The translations under genes and the position numbers were made by a program. The notes below the pieces were generated by a model that was not told where the DNA came from, did not search any database, and saw only the letters and a program-made list of their open reading frames with translations. From the NCBI GenBank assembly GCA_046318415.1, contig JBKCUK010000010.1:1-64000 (forward strand): 64,000 nt of DNA. The letters run 5' to 3'. Origin of the DNA: JBKCUK01 sp046318415 (GTDB lineage Bacteria; Pseudomonadota; Alphaproteobacteria; Caedimonadales; Caedimonadaceae). Positions 25,157-34,325 of the stretch are shown here, one piece after another (within the stretch, counting starts at the first letter, position 1; each line of letters opens with the position of its first letter).

Positions 25157-27145
25157 TTAATGCTTGTTCAACACGTCGAGAATTCTAGCAGTAATTTTTT
25201 CCTGCGTCAGGCCAAAATGCGCATAAAGTGCTGCGGCTGGTGCAGAGGCACCAAACCCTTGCGTACCAAAGAAAAGGCCATTTTCGCCAATAAAGCGCTC
25301 CCAGCCCTGTTGCACGCCAGCTTCGATGGCTACGCGGAGGGTGTGGCGACGAAGAATGCTGTCTTGATAGGTGGCGCTTTGTTGCTGAAACAGCTCGACG
25401 CACGGGACCGAGATCACGCTGGCGGCAATGCCTTGACCCTGTAGGGCGGTTGCAACCTCAACGGCAAGGCTGACCTCAGACCCTGATGCATAAAGGGTGA
25501 TGACCGCATCGGGCCCACCTTCCTGTAAAACATAGGCACCCCAAGAGACCTTATTCTCAACACAAGGGTGATCCCGAAGACAAGGGACACTTTGCCTGGT
25601 GAGGCTGAGAATAGAGGGAGTTGCGGTGCTTTTGAGGGCACAGGCCCACGCTTCCGCGGTCTCGACGGCGTCCGCAGGACGCAAGACCAAAAGATTGGGC
25701 ATGGCCCGAAGGCTTGCCAGATGCTCGATGGGCTGATGGGTTGGGCCATCCTCACCCAGACCAATGGAATCGTGGGTCATGACGTAAATGACAGGCTGCT
25801 GCATCAAGGCTGAGAGCCTGATGGCCGGACGGGCATAATCCGTGAAGGTCAGAAACGTCCCGCCATAGGGACGAAAACCGCCATGCACAGATAAACCATT
25901 CATGATGGCGGCCATGGCGTGCTCACGAACGCCATAATGTACATACTGCCCCTCTAGAACCTCGGGCATGATGACTTTTTGGCTCTTTGTCTTGGTGTTG
26001 TTGGAAGGCGTCAAGTCGGCCGATCCCCCTAAAAGTTCGGGTAGAGACAGAACAAGATGCTCAAGCACCTGACCAGAGCTTTGCCGGGTGGCAAGCTTTG
26101 GCTGGGCGTCCATAAAATGGCTGATGGCCACACGGATGGCTTCATCTAGGCCATGGGGCAGCTGGCGGTCTATCACCCGGCGCTGGAATTCCGCCTGGGT
26201 TTCTGGGTCCATACTGGAGAATCGCAGGTGCCACTCTTCGTAGGCGCGGCGTCCTTTGCGACCGATGTCTCGCCAAGCATTCAGAATATCCTCAGGAATC
26301 TCAAACGGGGCATGTGGCCACTCAAGGGCCTCACGCATGGCTGCGATTTCTTCTTTTCCGAGGGGTGCGCCGTGAACATGGTGGGTCCCCGCCTTGGTGG
26401 GCGCGCCATGGCCTATCTGGGTGCGACACGCAATCAGCGAGGGGCGTGGATCGGCTTTGGCTGCGCTCAGTGCGGCGTGGATGGCTTGTGGATCATGACC
26501 ATCAATGGCTTGGGTATGCCAGTTACTGGCGTCAAACCGCTTCAGCTGTTGGTCAGAAACGCTAAGGTCAGTGGTGCCATCAATGGTGATCTGATTGTCA
26601 TCCCACAAGACGATCAAACGTCCCAAACCATAATGACCAGCAAATGAAATGGCTTCTTGTGAGAGTCCCTCCATCAGGCAACCATCACCGCACATCACGT
26701 AGGTGTAGTGGTCCACAACGTCTTTACCAAAGGAGGCGCTCAAAAGCCTCTCGGCCAGCGCCATGCCCACGGCGTTGGCAAGTCCCTGGCCAAGGGGACC
26801 TGTGGTGGTCTCGATCCCAAGGGTGGGATCGTACTCTGGATGACCGGCCGTATGGTATCCCAGTTGCCGGAAATGCTGCAGTTGCTGCAGATCCATTCCC
26901 GTGTAACCGCTCAGGTAGGTCAAGCCGTAGAGCAACATGGAGCCGTGCCCGGCAGAGAGAACAAAACGATCCCGATCGGGCCAAGTGGGGTGCTGGGCGT
27001 CAAATTTCAGGAAGTCTTGAAACAACACGGTTGCAACGTCCGCCATGCCCAGTGGCATGCCGGGGTGACCGGACTGGGCGCGCTCTACCGCGTCAGCCGC
27101 CAGGAAACGAAGGGCGTTAGCTAGCCTTTGGGTCGAGGGTGTCAT
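25157..27145 (-). CDS. tkt: Transketolase
   Basis: This 662-residue TPP enzyme has ADAVERAQSGHPGMPLGMADVA at the N-terminus, the TPP/Mg motif GDGCLMEGLSQEAISFAGHYGLGRLIVLWDDNQ, and the pyrimidine-domain motif DSIGLGEDGPTHQPIEHLASLRA. It interconverts pentose and triose/hexose phosphates. It is normal in length, begins at ATG 27145 and is upstream of gap in the same orientation, probably in one operon. Its cofactor would come from the thiN unit. Confidence 0.95.
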   Translation of the reverse strand: MTPSTQRLANALRFLAADAVERAQSGHPGMPLGMADVATVLFQDFLKFDAQHPTWPDRDRFVLSAGHGSMLLYGLTYLSGYTGMDLQQLQHFRQLGYHTAGHPEYDPTLGIETTTGPLGQGLANAVGMALAERLLSASFGKDVVDHYTYVMCGDGCLMEGLSQEAISFAGHYGLGRLIVLWDDNQITIDGTTDLSVSDQQLKRFDASNWHTQAIDGHDPQAIHAALSAAKADPRPSLIACRTQIGHGAPTKAGTHHVHGAPLGKEEIAAMREALEWPHAPFEIPEDILNAWRDIGRKGRRAYEEWHLRFSSMDPETQAEFQRRVIDRQLPHGLDEAIRVAISHFMDAQPKLATRQSSGQVLEHLVLSLPELLGGSADLTPSNNTKTKSQKVIMPEVLEGQYVHYGVREHAMAAIMNGLSVHGGFRPYGGTFLTFTDYARPAIRLSALMQQPVIYVMTHDSIGLGEDGPTHQPIEHLASLRAMPNLLVLRPADAVETAEAWACALKSTATPSILSLTRQSVPCLRDHPCVENKVSWGAYVLQEGGPDAVITLYASGSEVSLAVEVATALQGQGIAASVISVPCVELFQQQSATYQDSILRRHTLRVAIEAGVQQGWERFIGENGLFFGTQGFGASAPAAALYAHFGLTQEKITARILDVLNKH

Positions 27146-27207
27146 GATGGCTGAATCTCCATGAATTCATATCTTTTGATTCACAATCGCGTACCCACAG
27201 GGCCACG

Positions 27208-28491
27208 TCAATGATCGAAATCGCTTGCAGATAAAGCGTCCACCAAATAATCCAAAATGCTTCGCCTTCGTGGCGTTGCTGGTTCTGAAGCACTTTTGAA
27301 CTCTCTGCCAAATAGATCTAGGTCTTCGTGGTGCATGGCAAGGGCACGTAACATGTCCTTTGTGTCGAATTTTTGTACTTTTCGTAGTGCTTTGACTTCT
27401 TCTAAGGCTGTTCTTAAGTCTTCTTTGTCTATGATGTGGCCGCTGCTGAGCTCTTGGGCGCGCAGCGCAATAATGCGCTTTTTGGCGCTGGCGGCAATAC
27501 TCATGGCATTTCCAGTGATTTTGGGTTTAGGGCGCGGTGTTTCAGCCGTGCTCGAGGAGGGTGTGCTTCCAGCTGGCTTGAGGGGATTAGGCCGCCTGTT
27601 CTTGTTGATCGAAGACCTTGGTTCATTCGCAAAAACGCGAACATCAAGTTTTTTTACCAGGGTTCCAACCGAGGCAGATGAGTGAAGGGCCTGGCTATTT
27701 TGAGAGAAGTTTTCACGTTGCAAATTTTTTCTTTTCTTGTCTTTTTCGCTAAAACTGGGCGCACTTTTTGAGGCAATCAGTTGCTTGAGCGTAATTTCAC
27801 TTTGTTCTTGATCGCTGGGGGGGTCGAGGGTGATGTAGGAATCTGTTGTCTCTGAAGGGTTATCCGAAAAAGAGGAACTGTTTTGGGGACTTTTTGCTTT
27901 ACGCCTCTTCCGCAAGAGTGGAGGAGCTGCGTAGTGGGTTTCAAGGGATGAAACGTCCGAGCTTGATGTGGAGAGAGAGCTCGAGCGAGAGGTCAGTCGT
28001 AACCGGTAAGTTTGAATGCGCTCTTGACTTAAAAGGCCTTCTAGGTGGCTTATAAACTTTTGGGTTATTATGTCTTTTTGGCAGCGAATATCAAAGCCAT
28101 AGTAGGCTTGCAGTGTTTCACGTATCTGGGGAGAGGGAAACTCGGGCAGGGCCTCTAAGCCCTTATAAACACCATATTGTCGAATTTTGTAGCCAAGGGA
28201 ATATGCAAATAATAAAGGGGAACCCCCTCGTGCGTTCTTTCTTTCAATGAGTTCCCAAACAAAATGATTTTTTAGCTCTTCAAGTTCCGCATAAGAAAGG
28301 TGGTAAGGACTAAGTGTTTCGGATTCGTTTTTGGTCATCACCCAATCTGAGTCATAGGGAAACCGGACAAGTTCATCTTCGGCTGTTGAATCGCTCAGAA
28401 TGTCGGGCTCAGAGGCACAAGCACACAACACAAGACCCAGTCGAAGACACAGAAAAAATGCAAACGAGTAAAGTCTAAAGTGCCGATTCAT
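27208..28491 (-). CDS. Unknown exported protein, Ser/Lys-rich
   Basis: I do not recognise this 427-residue protein. It begins with a hydrophobic export signal (YSFAFFLCLRLGLVLCACAS) that could be cleaved by signal peptidase I, or by II at LCAC. Residues of about 40-155 look folded (LSYAELEELKNHFVWELIERK, LFAYSLGYKIRQYGVYKGLEAL). Residues of about 165-330 are low-complexity, rich in Ser, Lys and Pro (SSSLSTSSSDVSS, RKRRKAKSPQNSSS). A helical C-terminus follows (DLRTALEEVKALRKVQKFD). It stands alone between tkt and nnr. A secreted effector is possible but unproven. Confidence 0.6.
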   Translation of the reverse strand: MNRHFRLYSFAFFLCLRLGLVLCACASEPDILSDSTAEDELVRFPYDSDWVMTKNESETLSPYHLSYAELEELKNHFVWELIERKNARGGSPLLFAYSLGYKIRQYGVYKGLEALPEFPSPQIRETLQAYYGFDIRCQKDIITQKFISHLEGLLSQERIQTYRLRLTSRSSSLSTSSSDVSSLETHYAAPPLLRKRRKAKSPQNSSSFSDNPSETTDSYITLDPPSDQEQSEITLKQLIASKSAPSFSEKDKKRKNLQRENFSQNSQALHSSASVGTLVKKLDVRVFANEPRSSINKNRRPNPLKPAGSTPSSSTAETPRPKPKITGNAMSIAASAKKRIIALRAQELSSGHIIDKEDLRTALEEVKALRKVQKFDTKDMLRALAMHHEDLDLFGREFKSASEPATPRRRSILDYLVDALSASDFDH

Positions 28492-28557
28492 CTTCGCACC
28501 TTAGATGCAAAAGTGCGGCCGATGGTCGCTGTATATCCTCTAACTGGGCCACAGTTC

Positions 28558-30075
28558 TCACCGTCGAAAGTGCTTAATGAAGTCACGCAAGGCTTTTGGA
28601 AAAGATTCTGCGATATCCTCTGCAATGAGGCCAGGTCCGAAGTGCAAAGCAGCCTCGGATTGGAACCAGCAGCTCATGGCAGCTGCCTCAAAAGCCGGCA
28701 CACCTTGTGCAAGAAATCCTAAAATAAAGCCAGATAACACGTCACCTGTGCCACCGGTTGCCAGCCAGGGGGGACCAAAATCTTGGACCAAGGTTGTGCC
28801 CTGGGGTTGGGCAATGACCGTATCCGGGCCTTTTAGAACCAGAATGGCATTGGCCTCAAGGGCAGCTTTACCTGCCCGCGCTAGTTTGTCGCCGGATGCT
28901 TGGAACAGGCGCTCAAACTCACCCTCGTGGGGCGTGAGCACGCAACGTGGACTAAGTGTTGCAAACAACGCCCCCGGATCCGTCTCAAAAGCCGAGAGGG
29001 CACCAGCATCCACGACCGTTGCTTTGTGATGTTTAAGGGCTTGCAAGACCTTCGTGCGTGTCTCGCCATCGGGTTTCATGCCGCAGCCAATCAGCAGGGA
29101 ATTGATGCGATCTTCTTTGAGAAGTTCGTCAATGGCGCCGGGTGTATCTGCCTTTGCAACCAAGGTACCAAGGAGGCTGAGCGCATAAATGGGATAGGCT
29201 TTTTCCGAGCACGCAAGGGTGACTAACCCAGCGCCACTGCGGCGTGCGGCTTGCGCTGCCAGGCGTGAGGCGCCCGTCATCTCATCGCCACCAAAAATGA
29301 GGGCGTGACCCCTTGTATACTTATGATCCTTGTAAGAGGGAAATGGAAAATGGCGCAGCCAAAGGTCCGGATGATTTACAAAGCAAGTGGCATCCTCAAC
29401 GGCGCCAAGGCCGATGTCGGCGACCATAATCTCGCCTTGATGATGGCGGCCCGGCATCAGCATTTGCCCGCGCTTACGGTAACCAAACGTAATTGTCATA
29501 TCCGCTGAGATGGCTGTGCCCAAGACGGCGCCTGTATCACCGTGCACGCCGCTTGCAATATCAATTGAGATGACATCAAGGCGCGCGTCGTTGACGGCTG
29601 TAATCATCTCCAGGTACGGCCCGTCGATGGGACGATCAAGGCCGGTGCCAAAAAGGGCGTCAATAACCAGCTCGATGCCATTTAGCTCTTCAGGATTCAT
29701 GCCAACGGTGATGCCTTGCCAGTACATGCGATGATGGGCTGCAGCGGGGGGCATGGGGGCTTTCGAATCGAGGGTGGCGACCTTGACAAGCCAGCCTTTT
29801 TCCAGCAGGCGCTGTGCCACCACATATCCGTCGCCACCGTTATGGCCAGGGCCACACAAAACAAGGGTTGGGCAAGGATCAAAGTGCTTTTGAATTTTAT
29901 CTGCAACGGTACGACCCGCATTATGCATCAGCCGGACTTCGCTTACGCCTGAATCTATGGCGCGCCGCTCTAAAACGCGCATGTCGCTGACGCCCAAGAC
30001 CGCGTGGCGCAGATGACGCTTATGGTCGCCGCGACCTGGCATCATGGACTCAATGGCGGATCCTGTGGCTTTCAT
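28558..30075 (-). CDS. nnr: Bifunctional NAD(P)HX epimerase/dehydratase
   Basis: This protein of about 505 residues has two fused domains. The N-terminal YjeF_N-type epimerase carries TLVLCGPGHNGGDGYVVAQRL, VIDALFGTGLDRPI and SIDIASGVHGDTGAVLG. The C-terminal ADP-dependent dehydratase of the ribokinase-like fold carries GHALIFGGDEMTGASRLAA, LTPHEGEFERLF and WLATGGTGDVLSGF. It repairs hydrated NADH and NADPH. I start at ATG 30075 (MKATGSA); the open frame extends 32 residues further without family support, and ATG 30045 is also possible. Confidence 0.9.
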   Translation of the reverse strand: MKATGSAIESMMPGRGDHKRHLRHAVLGVSDMRVLERRAIDSGVSEVRLMHNAGRTVADKIQKHFDPCPTLVLCGPGHNGGDGYVVAQRLLEKGWLVKVATLDSKAPMPPAAAHHRMYWQGITVGMNPEELNGIELVIDALFGTGLDRPIDGPYLEMITAVNDARLDVISIDIASGVHGDTGAVLGTAISADMTITFGYRKRGQMLMPGRHHQGEIMVADIGLGAVEDATCFVNHPDLWLRHFPFPSYKDHKYTRGHALIFGGDEMTGASRLAAQAARRSGAGLVTLACSEKAYPIYALSLLGTLVAKADTPGAIDELLKEDRINSLLIGCGMKPDGETRTKVLQALKHHKATVVDAGALSAFETDPGALFATLSPRCVLTPHEGEFERLFQASGDKLARAGKAALEANAILVLKGPDTVIAQPQGTTLVQDFGPPWLATGGTGDVLSGFILGFLAQGVPAFEAAAMSCWFQSEAALHFGPGLIAEDIAESFPKALRDFIKHFRR

Positions 30076-30224
30076 TTGGGGCACAACCTTTAGTTCGTCA
30101 TAAATGTAGAATCTATTTAACCCGAGACACGGCCTGGCGTCAAAGCTGTGGTTGCGAAGTATTCCAGCCAAACGTCTACACTGATCAAAGAATAGAGAGT
30201 TTTCAGAGCCTTAAAGGGAAATCT

Positions 30225-30455
30225 TTAGTCAGTTGTTGCACCTAAGTAACGAAAGCGTGGCATGATTTTGCCGTCGATCTCCACGTTCTCGAGAAACATC
30301 TCAAGGGGACGAACCCAAAGCTCGTATTGGCCATAAAGGGCGCGATAAACCACCAGGGTTTCAAGGGTTTCAGAATGGCGCGCAAGGCCTACGACCTCAT
30401 ATCGCAGTGCTTTGTAGTGCTCGTAAATCCCGAGTTCTAACGGTTGTGTATTCAT
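30225..30455 (-). CDS. DUF1653-family small protein
   Basis: This 76-residue protein has the DUF1653 layout: GIYEHYKALRYEVVGLARHSETLE, LVVYRALYGQYELWVRPLEMF and the terminal RFRYLG. The family is widespread, of about this length, and has no assigned reaction. It is monocistronic, downstream of a divergent promoter region shared with the exported protein at 30602, and converges on nothing. Confidence 0.85.
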   Translation of the reverse strand: MNTQPLELGIYEHYKALRYEVVGLARHSETLETLVVYRALYGQYELWVRPLEMFLENVEIDGKIMPRFRYLGATTD

Positions 30456-30601
30456 GGGGGACGTCCTGTTAAATGATTCATAAGTCTATGAATAATCAGC
30501 ATTCTTAATAAGCGGTAGATAAAACCTAACCTCTTTAAACTTTTATTTTTCTTGTATGTCATTAAAAAATTGACAATTAAACCAAGGGAAAGAGTCCATT
30601 A

Positions 30602-32227
30602 ATGCCTGCTCACGACAAGAAGATCGATGATTTTAAAGCCGCGCGATTGGGTCATCTATCGCTCCTCTTTGGCACTTCTTTACTTTCGATGTCGCCTGCT
30701 TGGGCCATGTTCAAGTTACCACAAGAGTTGGCGGAAGAAAAGAAGGATTGGCATCCACAGGTGGCCCCTCAAGCAACATCCCGAACACCCACTATCCCAC
30801 AATCTGTGAGTTTACCATTCCATGAAGGGGGAATGGAGGCGGCTCTTGCAAGTTCTGCCCGTGCTTCAGGGGAGGATTCATCTATCATTCGCCGTGCATG
30901 GGGCCACTTGGGTAATCAGGGGGAGGCGGCGCAGCCCCGCCTTTGTCTGCTTGAAGGAGATGTCTCAATCGTGGCTGAGAAATCTTCTCCAACACATGCA
31001 CCGGTTGACGCCGATGCATCCACTGATGAGGCGTATGATGTTCACCTTGCCCAAGTATTTGCTGCAGTAGATGAGATCGACACGTTGGAGCAGCATGCGC
31101 AGCCGTTGTTGCCTGAGGGGGAAAAAGAGTGGATTGATGCGTCTTACGGCCATGATGAAGAGGTCAAGCCTGAGACTTCAGGGAGAGATCTTGTGTGTTT
31201 TGGACCCTCTGGTGCCTTGTGGGACAAGGAGAAAACCACAACGAATTCAAGCCCCCGGGATCTTTTTGAATCTTGGATCCCGGAATGCCGAGATTTTTTC
31301 GTTCAGAAGCGTGCAAAACCCATCTTGGCAGGTCAAGAGAGTCTGGATTTATTGAGTCATCAGTTGCCAGTGCACTTGATCGTTGAGGAGCATGGGGGTG
31401 GTAAAGGCTCGAAGCTGATCCGTTTGCCGTTGAATATCCCGGGTTACTATGGCCCTGATGCCGAGCGTGTTCAGCAATCCATGACAACCGAGATTATCAA
31501 CTCAGAGCAGGCCTTGCGTCTTGCATGTCTACACGCCTTCATGAGGTTGCAGTCCCAAGGTTGCGGTGATTATGAGCAAAATATCGAGAGTGTCTGGAGA
31601 GGTTTAAATCTTTTCATGCGCTACGATCTGTTGAACCAATGCGAGACTATGTCAAATCTCCTTGGTCTGTTGGGACATTGGTGCGTTGTTGAGCATGATT
31701 TTGTGCAGGGTGCCCTTTTTACCTTGGAGAGGGCAGGTGTTCTTGCCCATTGTGGATCTGCTGAACAGCTTCAACAGTTGTTGCAAATGCTCACCCATTT
31801 TGAGGGAATTCATTCTCATCTTTTTCGTATGCTGGCAAAGCACGCTCTTGTGGAACGCGTTGCCGCCGAAGGTCCAGCCCAAGTTTGCGGGAAATTAAGC
31901 TGTTTGGTTAGAGCGTTTGCTGAAATCAAATCTCAGTATGGGGTCACCTCTGCGGCACCTTCCCAAAAGTCCGGTTCTCAGGCAGGAACAGCCTTTGAGG
32001 ATAGCGCTCAACTTGAGGCCGGCAAAATAATGGAGCATCTGGAGACAAAATTTTTGTGGGCTTTGCGCAACGAAGATGCGGCGGCTCATCATGGTATCCT
32101 GGGCGTTGCCGAACAGCTATGGCAGGGTGTGCGGGGGCTTGTGGTGTTCCAAGATCTGCTGGACCAAAACCCAAAATTGCGCAAGCAGAGCCTCTCCCAT
32201 GGATCAAGGGCTAAAGCCGGGCTTTAA
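30602..32227 (+). CDS. Unknown exported protein, 541 residues
   Basis: I do not recognise this protein. A basic N-terminus is followed by a hydrophobic stretch and a signal-peptidase-like site (LLFGTSLLSMSPAWA-M). Residues of about 40-240 are acidic and low in predicted order. Residues of about 245-480 look helical (LRLACLHAFMRLQSQGCGDYEQ, MSNLLGLLGHWCVVEHDFVQGALFTLERAG, EQLQQLLQMLTHFEGIHSHLF), loosely resembling helical-repeat proteins. It lies alone in front of an esterase gene and has its own terminator. A secreted or envelope protein of lineage-specific type is likely. Confidence 0.6.
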   Translation: MPAHDKKIDDFKAARLGHLSLLFGTSLLSMSPAWAMFKLPQELAEEKKDWHPQVAPQATSRTPTIPQSVSLPFHEGGMEAALASSARASGEDSSIIRRAWGHLGNQGEAAQPRLCLLEGDVSIVAEKSSPTHAPVDADASTDEAYDVHLAQVFAAVDEIDTLEQHAQPLLPEGEKEWIDASYGHDEEVKPETSGRDLVCFGPSGALWDKEKTTTNSSPRDLFESWIPECRDFFVQKRAKPILAGQESLDLLSHQLPVHLIVEEHGGGKGSKLIRLPLNIPGYYGPDAERVQQSMTTEIINSEQALRLACLHAFMRLQSQGCGDYEQNIESVWRGLNLFMRYDLLNQCETMSNLLGLLGHWCVVEHDFVQGALFTLERAGVLAHCGSAEQLQQLLQMLTHFEGIHSHLFRMLAKHALVERVAAEGPAQVCGKLSCLVRAFAEIKSQYGVTSAAPSQKSGSQAGTAFEDSAQLEAGKIMEHLETKFLWALRNEDAAAHHGILGVAEQLWQGVRGLVVFQDLLDQNPKLRKQSLSHGSRAKAGL

Positions 32228-32254
32228 AACGGCAGATAAAAGTAGATATAGGTA

Positions 32255-32276
32255 GGGCGCAAGAAGCGCCCTTTTT
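32255..32276 (+). terminator. Rho-independent terminator after the 30602 gene
   Basis: A perfect 6-bp stem GGGCGC/GCGCCC with loop AAGAA is followed directly by TTTTT. Confidence 0.8.
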
Positions 32277-32519
32277 GTGTCGAGGGCCCTCCAAAATCCC
32301 GTCATTTTAGAGCTGTGCATGAATGGGGGCGCTTCTCGGAAATGGTATTCTGATTTCTCACCATACTTTCGTTTACCTTTGCCTACTCTTCATTCATTCC
32401 CTCTTGAACAGGTAGTATGCTTTTCGTGGCGAATTTGTTGCAAAAAGCGGTTGTCGGACAGCGCGAAGTTCTTATAGTCTATGGAATATTGCATTTTAAT
32501 TAAATTCTAGGTGACTCAG

Positions 32520-33206
32520 ATGGTATATCTTGAGGGGCCGCGTCTAGGGTCAGCCTCTGGACGCACCGATTCCTATGTGGTTTTCGCCCATGGTTATGGC
32601 GCGGACGGTCGCGATCTGATTGATCTGGCCGAAGTATGGCGGTCTCAGCTGCCAAACACCGAGTTCTTTTCAGCCCACGCGCCGTTTCCCTTTGAAGGCG
32701 GCCCCTTCGGCCGCATGTGGTTCTCTCTAGAAAACTGGGAGCCAAGTCTGCTCGTGCGCACCGATCCGCAAGCCCGGGCGATCCAGGCGGCTTATTTTAA
32801 AGGTGCGGAAAAAGCTGCCGCCATCTTGCGTGCGCAAATTGAAAAGGACCTCCAGCGCCTGAATTTAACCATGGATCGCGTGGCTCTCGTTGGCTTTTCC
32901 CAGGGAACGATGGTGTCGTTACTAACGGCCTTATCTTTATCGGACCAGCCGGCAGGTGTTCTAGGTTATTCCGGCGCGTTCCTGACGATCGAGGATTTTG
33001 TGCCTGCCAGCAAGCCACCTGTGCGCCTCATTCATGGCGACCAGGATATGGTTCTCGATATTGAAGCCATGAACATTGCCCAGAACGCCCTTAAAAAACT
33101 TGATGTTCCTGTTGAAACCTACACGCGTCCGGGCCTTGGTCACAGCATTGATCAAGATGGATTACATTTGGGTGAAGAATTTTTAACTAAATTACTGAAA
33201 CAATAA
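32520..33206 (+). CDS. Carboxylesterase/phospholipase family hydrolase (YpfH-like)
   Basis: This 228-residue alpha/beta hydrolase has the oxyanion strand YVVFAHGYGADGRDL, a nucleophile elbow GFSQGTMVS (catalytic Ser), the acid motif HGDQDMVL and a terminal catalytic His in PGLGHSID. It resembles the phospholipase/carboxylesterase family; the natural substrate is unknown. ATG 32520 is preferred over GTG 32511 because AGGTG (32509-32513) is well spaced for it. It is close to, and in the same direction as, mdh (53 bases). Confidence 0.82.
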   Translation: MVYLEGPRLGSASGRTDSYVVFAHGYGADGRDLIDLAEVWRSQLPNTEFFSAHAPFPFEGGPFGRMWFSLENWEPSLLVRTDPQARAIQAAYFKGAEKAAAILRAQIEKDLQRLNLTMDRVALVGFSQGTMVSLLTALSLSDQPAGVLGYSGAFLTIEDFVPASKPPVRLIHGDQDMVLDIEAMNIAQNALKKLDVPVETYTRPGLGHSIDQDGLHLGEEFLTKLLKQ

Positions 33207-33259
33207 AAAGCTTGAATGACAAGTCCACCGAAGCGGTTGGAAAAAAGAGAGGAAAAACA

Positions 33260-34222
33260 ATGGCGCGCAAAAAAATAGCTCTCGTTGGCGCGGGAAATAT
33301 TGGGGGCACGCTCGCGTTACTTGCGGGACAAAAGCAGTTGGGAGATGTGGTTCTTATCGATGTGATGGAGGGAATCCCCCAAGGAAAAGGCTTGGACCTG
33401 GCCGAATTATCGCCCGTTGAGGGATTTGATTGCGCTTACCAGGGGGGGCAAGATTATGCCTTGCTGCAAGGTGCCGATGTGGTGATTGTGACCGCGGGTA
33501 TTCCAAGAAAGCCGGGAATGAGCCGCGATGATCTCTTGGGGGTGAATGCCAAAATCATCCGGGATGTGGCGCACAATATCGCCAAGTATTGTCCAAAAGC
33601 CTTCGTCATCGTCGTAACCAACCCACTGGATGTGATGGTATGGTTGATGCGCGAAGCCAGTGGACTGCCTCACCACCAGGTTGTTGGTATGGCGGGCGTC
33701 TTGGATTCTGCCCGGTTTCGGTATTTCCTGGCCCAGGAATTCCAAGTGTCCGTTGAGGACGTGAGCGCCATGGTCATGGGCGGGCATGGGGACACCATGG
33801 TGCCGATGGTGCGGTACTCGACGGTGGGCGGTGTGCCCTTGCCCGACTGTGTCAAGATGGGATGGACCACCCAACAGCGGATCGATGCCATCGTGGATCG
33901 CACCCGAAATGGCGGTGGTGAAATCGTTGCCCTGATGAAGACGGGCTCGGCTTTTTATGCGCCTGCAGCCTCCGCCATCGCCATGGCCGAGTCTTATCTA
34001 TTGGATAAAAAGCGCATCTTGCCCTGCGCTGTATGGTTGACCGGGCAGTATGGGATTAAGGATCTTTATGTGGGCGTTCCCGCTGTTTTGGGTGCAAAAG
34101 GTGTCGAGAAAATTGTCGAGCTTGAGCTGAATGACGCTGAACGCGCCATGCTGGAGAAGTCAGCCGCAGCGGTCAAAGAGCTGGTCGCGGCCGTTCAAGC
34201 CCTGGATGCAAAAGCCTCTTAG
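33260..34222 (+). CDS. mdh: Malate dehydrogenase
   Basis: This 320-residue, lactate-dehydrogenase-like malate dehydrogenase of the alphaproteobacterial type starts MARKKIALVGAGNIGGTLA (NAD-binding). It contains VVTNPLDVMVWL, VLDSARFRYFLA and the catalytic His in MGGHGDTMVP. It oxidises malate to oxaloacetate in the TCA cycle. ATG 33260 follows GAGAGGAA; the longer frame from 33212 is not family-like. It starts the mdh-sucCDAB-lpd block. Confidence 0.95.
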   Translation: MARKKIALVGAGNIGGTLALLAGQKQLGDVVLIDVMEGIPQGKGLDLAELSPVEGFDCAYQGGQDYALLQGADVVIVTAGIPRKPGMSRDDLLGVNAKIIRDVAHNIAKYCPKAFVIVVTNPLDVMVWLMREASGLPHHQVVGMAGVLDSARFRYFLAQEFQVSVEDVSAMVMGGHGDTMVPMVRYSTVGGVPLPDCVKMGWTTQQRIDAIVDRTRNGGGEIVALMKTGSAFYAPAASAIAMAESYLLDKKRILPCAVWLTGQYGIKDLYVGVPAVLGAKGVEKIVELELNDAERAMLEKSAAAVKELVAAVQALDAKAS

Positions 34223-34325
34223 CTGGCATGTATGGCCCCCTTTAGGCGGGGGTGAACCTGTGATAAACTGTTGCCACTTCTAAGATTTGGCGACAACAAG
34301 ATAACAATGAAGGGTAGGCCATCTT

